DNA from: Streptomyces sp. HD
GTDB lineage: Bacteria; Actinomycetota; Actinomycetes; Streptomycetales; Streptomycetaceae
Direction: 5' to 3'
Length of the DNA: 64,000 bases
NCBI RefSeq assembly: GCF_028369295.1
Contig: NZ_JAQMYP010000006.1
Span: 62,001-126,000, forward strand
Positions 41,642-53,100 of the stretch are shown in pieces. Each line of letters starts with the position of its first letter. The stretch's first letter is position 1. The notes below the pieces were generated by a model. It saw nothing but the letters and a program-made list of their open reading frames with translations, was not told the DNA's origin and searched no databases. Made by a program: the position numbers and the translations under genes.

Positions 41642-43702
41642 TCAGCTGCTGTGGACGCCGACCTCGGAGAGGGAGTAGCCCCAGTCGGTGCCGCGCTCCT
41701 GCCCGTGGACGCGTACATATCTGGCCGGTGTGCCGGTGAACCTGGCCGTGTCCAGGCCGCCGTCGCCGGACGTCGTGGACCAGGCGGTCCGCCAGTTCAC
41801 GCCGTCGGTGGAGAGCTCGATGCGGTACGCCTTACCGTACGCGCGCTCCCAGTCGAGGGTGACCCGCTTGACCAGCTGGGTGGAGCCGAGGTCGACCTGG
41901 AACCACTGGTCGTCGCTCCAGTCGCTCGCCCAGCGGGTGCCGCCGTCGCCGTCGACGGCCCTGCCCGGCCGGTAGCTGGTGAACAGGCTCCACTCCGAGG
42001 AACTGGCCGACGCGCTCGCGCCGCGCGCGAGATTGGCCCCGGCCTTGTGGTTCTCGGACGACGCCCAGGTGTCGAGGTAGGACTCGGCGCCCCGGAAGAG
42101 GTCGTCGACCACGTCCTGGCCGCCGACGCGGCGGATGTCCTCGATCCAGTCCGGGACGAGGCCATAGTGGGCGGCGCCGTCGGTGTTCAGGTCCCAGGTG
42201 CGCTCGCCGGTGGTCTGGCGGTCGATGACGGAGCCGCCGTCGACGCTCTTGAAGGGGTACGTCACCTTGTTCGGGGCGTCCGCGCCGCGCGGTCCCGGCC
42301 AGCCGCCGACGCCGTTCATGTCGGTGCCGTAGCCGTAGCCCACCCCGTACTTGTCGCGCAGCGCCTCGGTGCGCTTGGCCTCGGAGACGAAGCCCTCGGA
42401 GCCGTGCATGTACTGGGCGATGAAGCCGCCGAGGCCGTAGACCCGTTCGGTCCAGTCCATGTCCATCCAGCTGTGCGAGGAGAGCACGCCGGGGTAGGAC
42501 TCGGCCTCGAAGATGTCGAGCGCGCGGCCGGCGGCCTTGACGCCCATGTGGTCGATCTCCAGCATCATCTTGCGTTTCATCATGCCGCGTACGGCGTATT
42601 CGCCGAGGTCGGTGAGCCCCCGGACGTTGCACTGGGCGTCCGCGCTGTACGAGGGCACGTCCACGCCCGCGGGGAGCTTCTTCTCGGCCTCGGCAGCCGA
42701 GGCGTTGCCGATCGGGTTGTCGTGCTGCGGGCCCTTGCACGTCTCGGTCTTCCAGAAGGTGCCGGTCGACAGGAACTGGCCGACGTTGATGGCCGTTCCG
42801 AGCCCGCCCGAGTCGAAGCGGACGCCGCACAGGGCGTTGTCGAACTTGTGGCACAGGAACATGCTGCGCACGCCCAGCGAGTACAGCTCGTCCAGGCCCT
42901 TGTCGATGTCGGCCTTGCCGCACTGCGCGATGTCGAGGATCTGCTTGCAGCCGAACGGCTCGGAGGTCTCGACGCCGAGGATGACCGCCAGTTTGCCCTG
43001 CTGGATGACCTGACGGGCCTGCGCGCTGTCGGTGACGATCCGGAACCAGCCCTTTCCGGTGCCGCCGTACATCTTGTCGATGAAGGCCTGCATGTCGTAC
43101 GTCAGCTTGGCCTGCAGCCGGATCGACGTCATCTCGTCGCAGCTGCGGTCCTTGAAGAAGTACACCGAGCAGATCACGCCGTTGGTGACGAGGTCGTTGA
43201 CCAGGACGCGCTGGCCGCCGCGCCAGGCCCGCTCCACCCAGGCGTAGTAGTTCTGCTGGTGGGTCAGCGAGTCATGGGCCGGCCAGTCCTTGAAGGTGGG
43301 CCAGCCGACCGGGTCGTGCTTGCCGTCACCGCCGTTGGTGATGAAGTCGAAGATGGCGAGTGAGCCGTCGGGGTAGTGCTCGGGGCAGTCCTTGAGGGCG
43401 TCGGCCACGCCCTGTTCGGAGAACGCCTTTCCGCAGATCAGACGGCCACCGAAGGCCTCGTTGGCGAGGATGTGGTCGTGCGCGTCGACGAAGCCGCGGA
43501 CCTCGCCCCTGGCGTTGGTGCCGGTGAAGGGCTCCCCCGTGACGTTGACCTGCGAGTCCGGCGCGGGCCGTGCGGTCGGGTCCCACCAGTTGCCGGCCGC
43601 CGAACTCGGGGTGGGTCCGAGCGCGATGGACAGCACGAGCAGGAGGATCGACACCACGGTGACGTTCTTGCGTCTGCGATACGGGCGTCCGGCGGTGGTC
43701 AC
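41642..43702 (-). CDS. secreted dipeptidase-like metallohydrolase with discoidin domain
   Basis: Exported protein of 686 residues from the GTG at 43702 (GAGGGA 8 nt upstream). It has a signal sequence (RRRKNVTVVSILLLVLSIALGPTPSSAA), an amidohydrolase/membrane-dipeptidase-like barrel with the metal motif VDAHDHIL and EIDHMG/SSHSWMDMD segments, and a C-terminal F5/8-type (discoidin, galactose-binding) module from about residue 545 to the end. That module has SEWSLFTSYRPGRAVDGDGGTRWASDWSDDQWFQVDLG. The discoidin module suggests docking on a polysaccharide or cell wall. The real substrate is unknown. A TTG at 43756 would add 18 residues, which I consider less likely. The tetR gene is downstream. 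Confidence 0.85.
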   Translation of the reverse strand: MTTAGRPYRRRKNVTVVSILLLVLSIALGPTPSSAAGNWWDPTARPAPDSQVNVTGEPFTGTNARGEVRGFVDAHDHILANEAFGGRLICGKAFSEQGVADALKDCPEHYPDGSLAIFDFITNGGDGKHDPVGWPTFKDWPAHDSLTHQQNYYAWVERAWRGGQRVLVNDLVTNGVICSVYFFKDRSCDEMTSIRLQAKLTYDMQAFIDKMYGGTGKGWFRIVTDSAQARQVIQQGKLAVILGVETSEPFGCKQILDIAQCGKADIDKGLDELYSLGVRSMFLCHKFDNALCGVRFDSGGLGTAINVGQFLSTGTFWKTETCKGPQHDNPIGNASAAEAEKKLPAGVDVPSYSADAQCNVRGLTDLGEYAVRGMMKRKMMLEIDHMGVKAAGRALDIFEAESYPGVLSSHSWMDMDWTERVYGLGGFIAQYMHGSEGFVSEAKRTEALRDKYGVGYGYGTDMNGVGGWPGPRGADAPNKVTYPFKSVDGGSVIDRQTTGERTWDLNTDGAAHYGLVPDWIEDIRRVGGQDVVDDLFRGAESYLDTWASSENHKAGANLARGASASASSSEWSLFTSYRPGRAVDGDGGTRWASDWSDDQWFQVDLGSTQLVKRVTLDWERAYGKAYRIELSTDGVNWRTAWSTTSGDGGLDTARFTGTPARYVRVHGQERGTDWGYSLSEVGVHSS

Positions 43703-43750
43703 GGCCCACGTCCCTCGGTCGGCGGATAGCGAGGTCGGATTGTCATGACC

Positions 43751-43765
43751 TCGCAATATATGCGA
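43751..43765. promoter_or_regulatory. TetR-type operator candidate overlapping a -10 box
   Basis: TCGCAATATATGCGA: 5-bp perfect arms around ATATA, about 49 nt upstream of the GTG of the dipeptidase-tetR transcript. On the minus strand TATATT inside the dyad resembles a -10 hexamer, so repressor binding would block initiation. No good -35 element was found. Confidence 0.5.
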
Positions 43766-43855
43766 CGAGGATGGCCACTACCGCATGCCGAGTCAAGAGT
43801 CCGGGACAGATGACCTACTCGCGGGAAACAAAAGAACCGCTGACGGCGAATCGGT

Positions 43856-44632
43856 TCACGCCGCGTGAGTGACCCGGATCTTGGACTGGCCGTGTGGGAG
43901 TTCCTCCCAGTCCGCCATGAAGCGGGCCCGCAGCCCGTGCTCTTCGGCCAGCGCGAGAAGGGTCTCGGTGCGGTAGTAGAAGTCCTCCCGCAGGACCTGG
44001 TGTTCCTCGCCCTCGGTGCGGTCGAAGGTGAAGTCGAACCAGCCGCCGGGGGCGAGCACCCGGCCGACGTTGGCCAGGCACTCCTCGATCACCGGGAGCG
44101 GAGAGTGCGAGAAGACGCTGTGCGCGTGCACGACGTCGAAGTGGGCGTCGGGCAGGAAGCGCAGCGTCAGGTCGCGCACCGGGGTCAGCGTGGGGAGCCG
44201 TTGCCGCAGGCCCATCTCCACGACGGTGTCCTGCGCGGCGAAGAGGATGTCGGGCGAGATGTCGATGCCGTAGTAGTGACCGGGGCCGAGATGGCGGATG
44301 AAGCGCCAGCCGCCCCGCAGATTGCCGCACCCGATCTCCAGCATCCGGTGCTCGGGGCGCAGACCGTGCCCGACGAGGTAGTCGAACTGCATCTCCCCGA
44401 GCGCCAGCCACCGTTCCCTGCTGTGGCTGCCGACCGCCGCGTCCGGGTCGGCCCGGGTGTCGGAGCGCATCACCGCACGGTAGTAGGAGACGTGGTCCGG
44501 GTGGCGGCGGCGCAGCCACATGTCCCGGGCGGTGCGGACCAGATGGCGGGGCACTCGGTCGGGGTGGCGCAGGGCGTAGGCGAGGCGGTGGCCGAGGGCG
44601 GCGCGGTTGACGGTGAGGTTCTTGGCCGGCAT
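43856..44632 (-). CDS. class I SAM methyltransferase
   Basis: SAM-dependent methyltransferase of 258 residues. Motif I is HRMLEIGCGNLRGGWRFI, the ribose-binding acid follows in YYGIDISPDILFAA, and FDVVHAHSVFSHSPLPVIEECLANVGRVLAPGGWFDFTF completes motifs II and III. A basic N-terminal helical extension of about 90 residues precedes the fold. This arrangement is common in methyltransferases near glycan genes, but no such genes adjoin. ATG 44632 has GGGAGG at a somewhat long 10-nt spacing. It diverges from the GH5 gene. Confidence 0.9.
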   Translation of the reverse strand: MPAKNLTVNRAALGHRLAYALRHPDRVPRHLVRTARDMWLRRRHPDHVSYYRAVMRSDTRADPDAAVGSHSRERWLALGEMQFDYLVGHGLRPEHRMLEIGCGNLRGGWRFIRHLGPGHYYGIDISPDILFAAQDTVVEMGLRQRLPTLTPVRDLTLRFLPDAHFDVVHAHSVFSHSPLPVIEECLANVGRVLAPGGWFDFTFDRTEGEEHQVLREDFYYRTETLLALAEEHGLRARFMADWEELPHGQSKIRVTHAA

Positions 44633-44768
44633 GGGGATCGTGCCTCCCTGGGGTCGCGGTACCACCGAGGATGCGCACTGGTGGGGCGGGGCGCCACAGG
44701 TGGGGATCGGCGGATCACCCGTGCCCAGTCTGGACCAATGCCGCCCCATGCCTCATGATGACGGCGCC

Positions 44769-46705
44769 ATGACAATAACGCCCCTGGGGGTGACGACCGT
44801 GCGCGGCTCCCTGGTGAGAACAGTCCTTGCCGCCGTGCTCCTGCTGGTCCCACTGACGCCGCTCCCGCGGGCCGAGGCCGCGGCCGAGCCGCGCCCCGCA
44901 CCCGCCCCGGAGGAGTGGACGGCGCCCCTGAGCACCCGTGGCCGCTGGATCGTCGACGCCGACGGTGACCGTTTCAAGCTGCGCTCCGGCAACTGGCATG
45001 GCGCCAGCGGCACTTGGAACGGCTCGGGCGATCCGGAGGACGACGCCGACCACCACGCCGGTGAGAACTCCGGCCGGATGCCGCTCGGGCTGGACCGGGC
45101 GCCGATGGCGGAGATCATCGCCGGGTTCCGGGAGATCGGGATCAACAGCGTCCGGCTGCCCTTCTCCAACGAGATGATCCACGACGCCGTGCCCGTCACG
45201 GACGAAGCCGTCGCGGCCAATCCCGCGCTGCGCGGCCTGACCCCGCTCCAGGTCTACGACGCCGTGGTCCGTGAGCTCACCGGCGCCGGCCTCGCCGTGA
45301 TCCTCAACAACCACACCAACACCACCCGTTGGTGCTGCGGCGTCGACGGCAACGAACGCTGGAACGCGAGCCGGAGCACGCAGACGTGGGAGAGCGACTG
45401 GTCCTCATGGCCCGCCGCTACCGGGACAACCCGCGCGTCGTCGGCGCCGACCTCTACAACGAGGTCCGCCGCACCATCTGGGACGACCCCAACTGGGGCC
45501 TCGGCGACGACCACGACTGGTTCGCCGCCTCGCAGCGCGTCGGCGACCGCATCCTGGCCGAGGCCGACCCGGATCTGCTGATCATCGTCGAGGGCATCAA
45601 CTGGACCGGCATCCCCGTCGACGGCCTCCCGCACGAACGCCCCACCCTGGAGCCCGTACGCCGCCTCTCGCACACCCTCGTCGACTCCGGCAAGCTCGTG
45701 TACTCGGCCCACTTCTACGACTACACCGGCCCGAACCACAGCGGCGCCACCGGAACGGGCGAGACCAGCGACCCCCGCTACCGGGACCTGAGTCCCGCCG
45801 AACTGATGGCCGTACTGAACCGCCAGGCCTTCTTCGTCACCGCCGAACAGGACCAGCACTTCACCGCCCCCGTCTGGATCAGCGAGTTCGGCGTCGGAGG
45901 CCGCGCCGAGACCGGCCACAAGCAGCGCGCCTGGTTCGAGGGCTTCGTGGACCAACTGATCCGCACCGACGCCGACTTCGCGTACTGGCCGCTCGTCGGC
46001 CTGCACCAGGACCGCAAGGGCAACGGCTGGGCCCTGCTGCACTGGGACGCCGCGGGCCGGCGTATGGGCCTCTACGACGGGGACGACTGGCGGGCCGCGG
46101 CCTGGACCCGGCTCATCGAGGCGGACGGCCGCACGGGGCCGGTGGCGCCGGTCGCCGAGTGGTCCATGCTCAGCCCCGACCACGGCGACTTCGTCCAGTC
46201 ACGGCGCATGCGCGCCCTGCCCGACTGGGACACCGGCGCCCGCAAGGCGGTCTGTCCCGACGGACAGCGGCTGCTCGGCCTCGCCCACACCGGCAACCGG
46301 GGCCTGTGCTCGGACGTGATGGCCGGTGCGCTGTGGGACCGGGCCGGCGGACACGAGGTCGTCGTCGACGAGCGGTATGTCGCGCCGGGGCGGGACTGGG
46401 CTTCCGGGTACACGAAACTCCAGTGCGCCGACGGCCGGTTCCTCATCGGATACAGCGTCCGCGGCTCCGCCGTCTCCGCCGCCCTGTGCGCGAGCGCCTC
46501 GGCCGGGAGGCTCGGCACCAGCGGCCGTACGGTCTGGTTCGACCGGGGTGACAACCGGGGGGCGGCGCCCAAGGGCGGTGACTTCGCGTACGGCCGCTCC
46601 AAGGGGCGGTGTGCGGACGACGAGTACGCGGCCGGCATCGCGTACACGGGCCGGGTGGGGTCGTCGCGGACGCCGGACGCGTTGTACTGCCGGAAGCTGG
46701 GCTGA
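44769..46705 (+). pseudogene. GH5-family secreted glycosidase with single-base frameshift
   Basis: Secreted glycoside hydrolase family 5 (cellulase-like) protein broken by one missing base. Frame 1 (44769 to about 45401) has a signal peptide and FREIGINSVRLPFSNEMIHDA and ILNNHTNTTRWCCG. After TGG at 45399-45401 the match continues only in the next frame: MARRYRDNPRVVGADLYNEVRR with the acid-base Glu, then APVWISEFGVGG with the nucleophile Glu. Adding one G there gives a continuous product of about 645 residues. A C-terminal domain of about 160 residues with paired cysteines (CPDGQRLLG, CADGRFLIGYS) follows. It is either a recent inactivation or a base-calling error. Confidence 0.85.
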
Positions 46706-46802
46706 GAGTCTGTGCACAAGCCCCCGGATCGGGACGACACGCCGACGGGCGGGCCCGGGCAGGGGCGTCGGCACGATCGCGCCGGGGGATGCTGGAACCC
46801 GG

Positions 46803-47501
46803 ATGCGGATGGTATGTGCTGTCGCCGTGCTCGCCGTCGCGAACCTGCTGAACAACTGGCTCGCGCGGAGCACCGGCATGTATGTGGTGATCTGCGTGAC
46901 CGCGACCGCGGTCCTGTTGCTCATCGCCCGCTGGGACGGACTCACCCGGGCCGACCTGGGGCTCGACGCGGAGGGGCTGCGCCGGGGGATGCGGTGGGCC
47001 CCCGTGCTGGCCGGAATCGTCCTGCTGGTCATGGTGGTCCTCCTCGCCGTTCCGGCCGGGCGGGAGGCGTTCCGGGACGCGAGGGCCACGGATCTGTCCG
47101 TGGGGCGGATGCTGTTCGGAGCGCTGGTGCGGGTGCCGTTCGGGACCGTGCTGCTGGAGGAGACCGCCTTCCGTGGGGTGCTGTGGGCCATGATCCGGCG
47201 CCGGCTCGGAACGGCGTGGGCGACCGGCCTGTCGTCGCTGCTGTTCGGGCTGTGGCATGTGATGCCCTCGCGGGGCATCAACCGCTCCAACGCCGCGGTG
47301 GGCTCGGTCTTCGGCGACGGCCCGGCTGGCGTGGCACCGACCGTGGCCATGGCGGTCGTCGCCACGGCCCTGGCCGGAGTGGTCCTGTGCGAGCTGCGCC
47401 GCCGCTCCGGCAGCCTGCTGGCACCGATGGCCCTGCACTGGGCGGTCAACGGTCTCAGCTATGCGCTGGCCTGGGCGGCGGCCCGCTGGTGGCTCGGTTG
47501 A
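46803..47501 (+). CDS. CPBP (Abi/CAAX-like) intramembrane metalloprotease
   Basis: Polytopic membrane protein of 232 residues of the CPBP family. Zinc/catalytic motifs are EETAFRGVLW (EExxxR), SSLLFGLWHV and HWAVNGLSYAL, in the right order on successive helices. Such proteases process prenylated or bacteriocin-like peptides; no partner gene is adjacent. The ATG at 46803 is chosen because the first helix begins immediately after it; the ribosome site is weak. It is convergent with lpd, 4 nt apart. Confidence 0.9.
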   Translation: MRMVCAVAVLAVANLLNNWLARSTGMYVVICVTATAVLLLIARWDGLTRADLGLDAEGLRRGMRWAPVLAGIVLLVMVVLLAVPAGREAFRDARATDLSVGRMLFGALVRVPFGTVLLEETAFRGVLWAMIRRRLGTAWATGLSSLLFGLWHVMPSRGINRSNAAVGSVFGDGPAGVAPTVAMAVVATALAGVVLCELRRRSGSLLAPMALHWAVNGLSYALAWAAARWWLG

Positions 47502-47505
47502 AGCC

Positions 47506-48918
<1,413 letters not shown>

Positions 48919-49090
48919 GGGGAGTTCCCTTTCTGAGCGCGTCGTCCTGCTCTACCGGTGCCGGACCCCGTCAGGACGGCGTCCGGCTTCTTCCAGCATG
49001 ACCGCATCCGCGGGGTTGTGCGGCGGTGCGGCGGGGTGACGGTGATCTCAGATGGGTGTGTTGCGGTGGTCGGGTCGGTTCCCGCCGCGG

Positions 49091-49969
49091 TCAGCCGAGG
49101 CAGACGAGGTTGAGCACGCAGAGCTGCGCGGGCGTGGTCTCTTCCGGGGCCGGGCTCGTCGGCGCCGGGGTCGCCGCGGAGTCCGAGTCGTCGGTCGGCG
49201 TGGTGGCCGGCGGCGGCTGCTCGGCCGCCTCGCCGCCGGTGCTGTCACCGGAGTTCGCCCCTCCGGGGGCCGGGGAGACGGTCTGCGTCTGCGGGACCGT
49301 GGTCGCCGCGGGGCTCGGCGTGCCGGCCGCGTCCGGTCGGGTGAAGTGGCGCGTGGTGCGCGGCGTGGTGACGGGCTCCCGGGCGGCGTTCGTCGGGGTC
49401 GGATGTGAAGAGGGCGTGTCGGCGCGCGACTCCTTGTGCGTGTCCGACGGAGTGGACGCCGGGCGGGTGAGCTCCGACTCCTGCTGCGGGAGCCCCACGT
49501 TCGGCCGTTCCGGCGCGGTGGCCGCCTGGGCCTTGTCCGCGGTGCCCCGGTTCATCGCCGAGACGGTCAGGCCGCCGCCGACCAGTGCGACGGCGGTCGC
49601 GACCACGGCCCGGCGCTGGTTCTTCTTCCAGCGGGCCCGCTGCCGACGCCGCGCCGCCCGCCCCTCGGGGGCGACGGCCACGCCTTCCACGTCGCCCTCC
49701 ACGTCACCGGAGGGGGCTCCGGGCGCGGTCTCCTCCGGGCGGGCCGGCGACGCGGTCTCGTCCCGGAAGTAGCCGTCGTACCAGCTGGTGTCGGCGGGGG
49801 TCCCGGCGGGAGTTTCCCACGCCGCCGTCCCGGTCGCCGCCGCGCCGGACGAGACCGGCATGGCGGCACCCGCTGCCGCGGAGGGAGCGATGTCCGGGGC
49901 GTAGGCACCGCACCCGGGGCACACGAGGGCCCCGTTGAGATGCCGCCGGCACGAGGAGCAGTAGTCCAT
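49091..49969 (-). CDS. zinc-ribbon single-pass membrane protein, Pro/Thr-rich
   Basis: Protein of 292 residues. N-terminal zinc ribbon (CSSCRRHL...CPGCGAY, two CxxC pairs), an acidic linker, a basic stretch (RRRQRARWKKNQRR), one membrane helix (AVVATAVALVGGGLTVSAM), then a long extracellular Pro/Thr/Ser-rich region ending CVLNLVCLG. It is a recurrent Streptomyces type sometimes placed beside enzymes with integral-membrane regulators; no function is known to me. ATG 49969 begins the ribbon directly; upstream frame is shadow. Confidence 0.85.
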   Translation of the reverse strand: MDYCSSCRRHLNGALVCPGCGAYAPDIAPSAAAGAAMPVSSGAAATGTAAWETPAGTPADTSWYDGYFRDETASPARPEETAPGAPSGDVEGDVEGVAVAPEGRAARRRQRARWKKNQRRAVVATAVALVGGGLTVSAMNRGTADKAQAATAPERPNVGLPQQESELTRPASTPSDTHKESRADTPSSHPTPTNAAREPVTTPRTTRHFTRPDAAGTPSPAATTVPQTQTVSPAPGGANSGDSTGGEAAEQPPPATTPTDDSDSAATPAPTSPAPEETTPAQLCVLNLVCLG

Positions 49970-50148
49970 CTGCGGTCTTTCTGGCTTGACTGCGCCACCG
50001 GCCCGTTGGGCCGCGGCCTGGTCACATTCGTATAAAGGGTCGAACGGCCGCAACGCTAACGAGGCTTTGGCCAGGCTGTGTGCAGCCAAAGTGATGCTCC
50101 TGCGCAGATGTACCAGGAAGTGTGTGTGGACCATGACCGCCTCACAGG

Positions 50149-53100
50149 TCACAGATCACAGCACCCCTCGCGGCGCATGAGGCGGCTCACCTCCAGCCAC
50201 TCCTGCTCCGCCCGCCGCTCCGTGCCGGTGCCGAAGGCGTCGACCAGGTCCCTCTGTTCGAACGGGACGCCGCCGCGCAGGACCGCCACCGTACGGATCA
50301 GTGCGGAGAAGTCGGTGAACGGATCGCCGTCCACCACCGTGAGGTCGGCGAGCTTGCCCTCCTCCACGGTGCCCAGGTCGGCGTCGGCGCCGAAGACGCG
50401 CGCGGGCAGCAGTGTGGCGGTGCGCAGCACCTCGGCCGGTGTCAGGCCGGAGCGGTGCAGGGCGCGCAGGGCCAGGTGCAGATGCAGTCCGACCGGGACG
50501 AGCGGCTGGTCCGTGCCGAGGGCGATCAGGCCGCCGCCCGCGAGGATCCGCCGGTAGACGCCCATCTCCCGTCCCAGTGTGGCCAGTTGGGCCTCGGTGG
50601 GCGGCTGTCCGGCCTGCTCGCGGACGAGCGCGGTGTCCCACGGCGGCATCAGCGTGGTGACGCGCGGGTCGTCCGCGAGCGCGGGGTCGGCGCCGAGCAG
50701 GGGAAGCGAGGTGAACGGGGTGGCGACGAGATGGAAGCCCGCGCGGGTGTAGATCTCCTCGACGTCCTGGTAGGAGCGCCCCGTCGCGGAGGTCGCGTGC
50801 CCGAACTCAAGTCGCTGTGTCGCCTGCAGATGGGTGGTGAGGTCCTGGCCCAGCTGGACACCCGGGGTGCACAGATGGCTGCCGCTGCGCACGCCGAGCC
50901 GGTCGTGCCCGAATGCGGCGGCCTCCCTCATCACCCAGCCGGGGGCACGTACGTACGTCTTCACGAAGTCCCAGTCCAGCGCCTCCCCGCGGGCCAGTGA
51001 ACGGCGCAGGCCCTCGTGGGTGCGGTGGGCGCGGCCCATGCTGTAGGCGACCCGGGCCCCGTCGAGGAGTTCGCCGGTGGTGAGCAGCCGGGGGCCGGCG
51101 AGGGCACCGGCGGCGACCGCCTCCCGGACGCGGGCCTGCTCGTAGGCGAAGCCGCCCAGCGAGACGGCCGTCGTGATGCCGTACGCGAGTTGAAGCGCGG
51201 TCTGGCGGCCGCCGTAGGTGGACTGCCAGGGGTGGGTGTGGGCGTCCCACAGGCCCGGGATCACGGTGCGGTCGCTCGCGTCGACGCGGTGTACGGCCGG
51301 GCGGCCGGTGCGGTGCGGGGTCACCTCGGCGATACGGCCGTCACGGATGACGACGTCGATGTCCTCGCGTACGTCCGAGCCGGTGCCGTCCCAGAAGCGG
51401 CCCGCGTGCACGACCGTGTCGGCCGGGCGCGGCCGGCGGTGGTCGAGCGGGACGCGGACGGTACGGGTCCTGCCGTTGCCGACGTCCATCAGGCGCAGGG
51501 TGCCGGCGGAGAGGTAGAGCAGGGTGCGGGCGTCGGCGGACCAGGACGGGTGGTCGGCGGGTTCGGTGGTGAGTTGGCGGGGCTCGCCGTCCGGGGTGCC
51601 GTCGGCCCGTACCGGCAGCAGCCACAGCGCGGACTCGGCGACCACGGCCATCCAGCGGCCGTCCGGGGACCAGACGGGGCCGGAGTCGTAGCGGTCGGAG
51701 AGGGAGGTGTGCGGGGCGAGGGCGTGCAGGGTGGCGGACTTGGTGGTGGTGTCCACGACCCGGATGAGGTTGTAGCCCTCGCGGAACCGCTGGTTGAGGC
51801 GGTTGCGGTCGCACAGGGCCACGTACCGGCCGTCGGGCGAGAAGCTGGGTCGGCCGGGCAGCCCACCCGCGCCGAGCGGTGCGGCGAGCACCTGCTCGGT
51901 GCCGTCGGGCAGGTCGCGCACCACGAGGTTGCCGGACATGTCCAGGCAGGCCAGCCGGTTGCCGTCGGGCGAGAGGGCGGGGAAGACCCGGCCGCCCCGT
52001 GCGAGCACGGTCTCCTTGCCGGAGCCGAGGTCACGGCGCCGTACGGCGAACAGTCCGTCGCGGTCGTCGGCGTACACCAGGGCCGTACCGTCGGGTGTCC
52101 AGGTCGGCGCCAGGACATAGCGGGTGGCGGGGACCTGAAGGACCTTGCGGGGTGCGCGGCCGTCCGTGGTGCCGCCGATCCACAGGGCGTTGAGCGCGGC
52201 GAAGGCCACGCTGCGGCCGTCCGGTGACAGGGCGGGCAGGTGCAGCGCGCGCACCGGGCGGGTGCCGGCGCCCTCGAAGTCGTACTCCTTGCCGCGGTAG
52301 CGGGGCCGGTCCACCGGCAGTGCGGCCGTGAACGGGATCTCCTCGCCGCTGCCCGGGGCGCCCGGGTCGACCAGGCGGAACTGTCCGTCGACGGTGAGGA
52401 GCAGACGCTCGCCGGCCGTCCAGCGGGGCGGCGCGGGGAGGAGGTCGCCCGTCACGGCGACCGGCTCGCCGTCCACGACGAGGGTGCAGGAGGCGGCGGG
52501 TGAGGGGGTGGTGCGCAGGTAGGCCAGGCGGCCGGAGGGCGAGAGGGCGGGCGTCATGAGCTGGGCGCCGGAGTCGTCGGTGTGCTCGGTGATGACCGGG
52601 CCCGAGCCGTCGGCGGCCACCGACGCGACGGTCGTCGCGCGCAGGGTGCCCGTGGCGGTGACCCCGGCACGCACGAACAGCACGCGCTCCCCGTCCGCAG
52701 ACCACGTCGGGTCGAAGTCCTCCCAGCGGGCGTCCTGTCCGGGGCCCTGCTGACCGGGGCGCCCGGTGAGCCGGGTCAGCTCGCCCGTGCGCACGTCCAC
52801 GGTCCAGATGCGGTACGGGGCGCCGGTCACGGAGTCGCCGCCGCGCTCGGAGGCGAACGCGATCCGGGTGCCGCCCGGCGACCAGGCCGGACCCCGGTCG
52901 TCCCACGGTCCGTCGGTGAGCTGCCGCAGCCCGGAGCCGTCGGGGCGCAGCGTCCAGAGGTGGAAGCCGCCGCCGCGATAGGCGCACACGACGAGTCGGC
53001 TGCCGTCGGGCGAGAACTGCGGGCGGGTGGGTTCGAGGCCGGGCGGGGTGAGCGGGACGGCGCTGCCGACCTTGCGCGGGACGGACCACAGCACGTTCTG

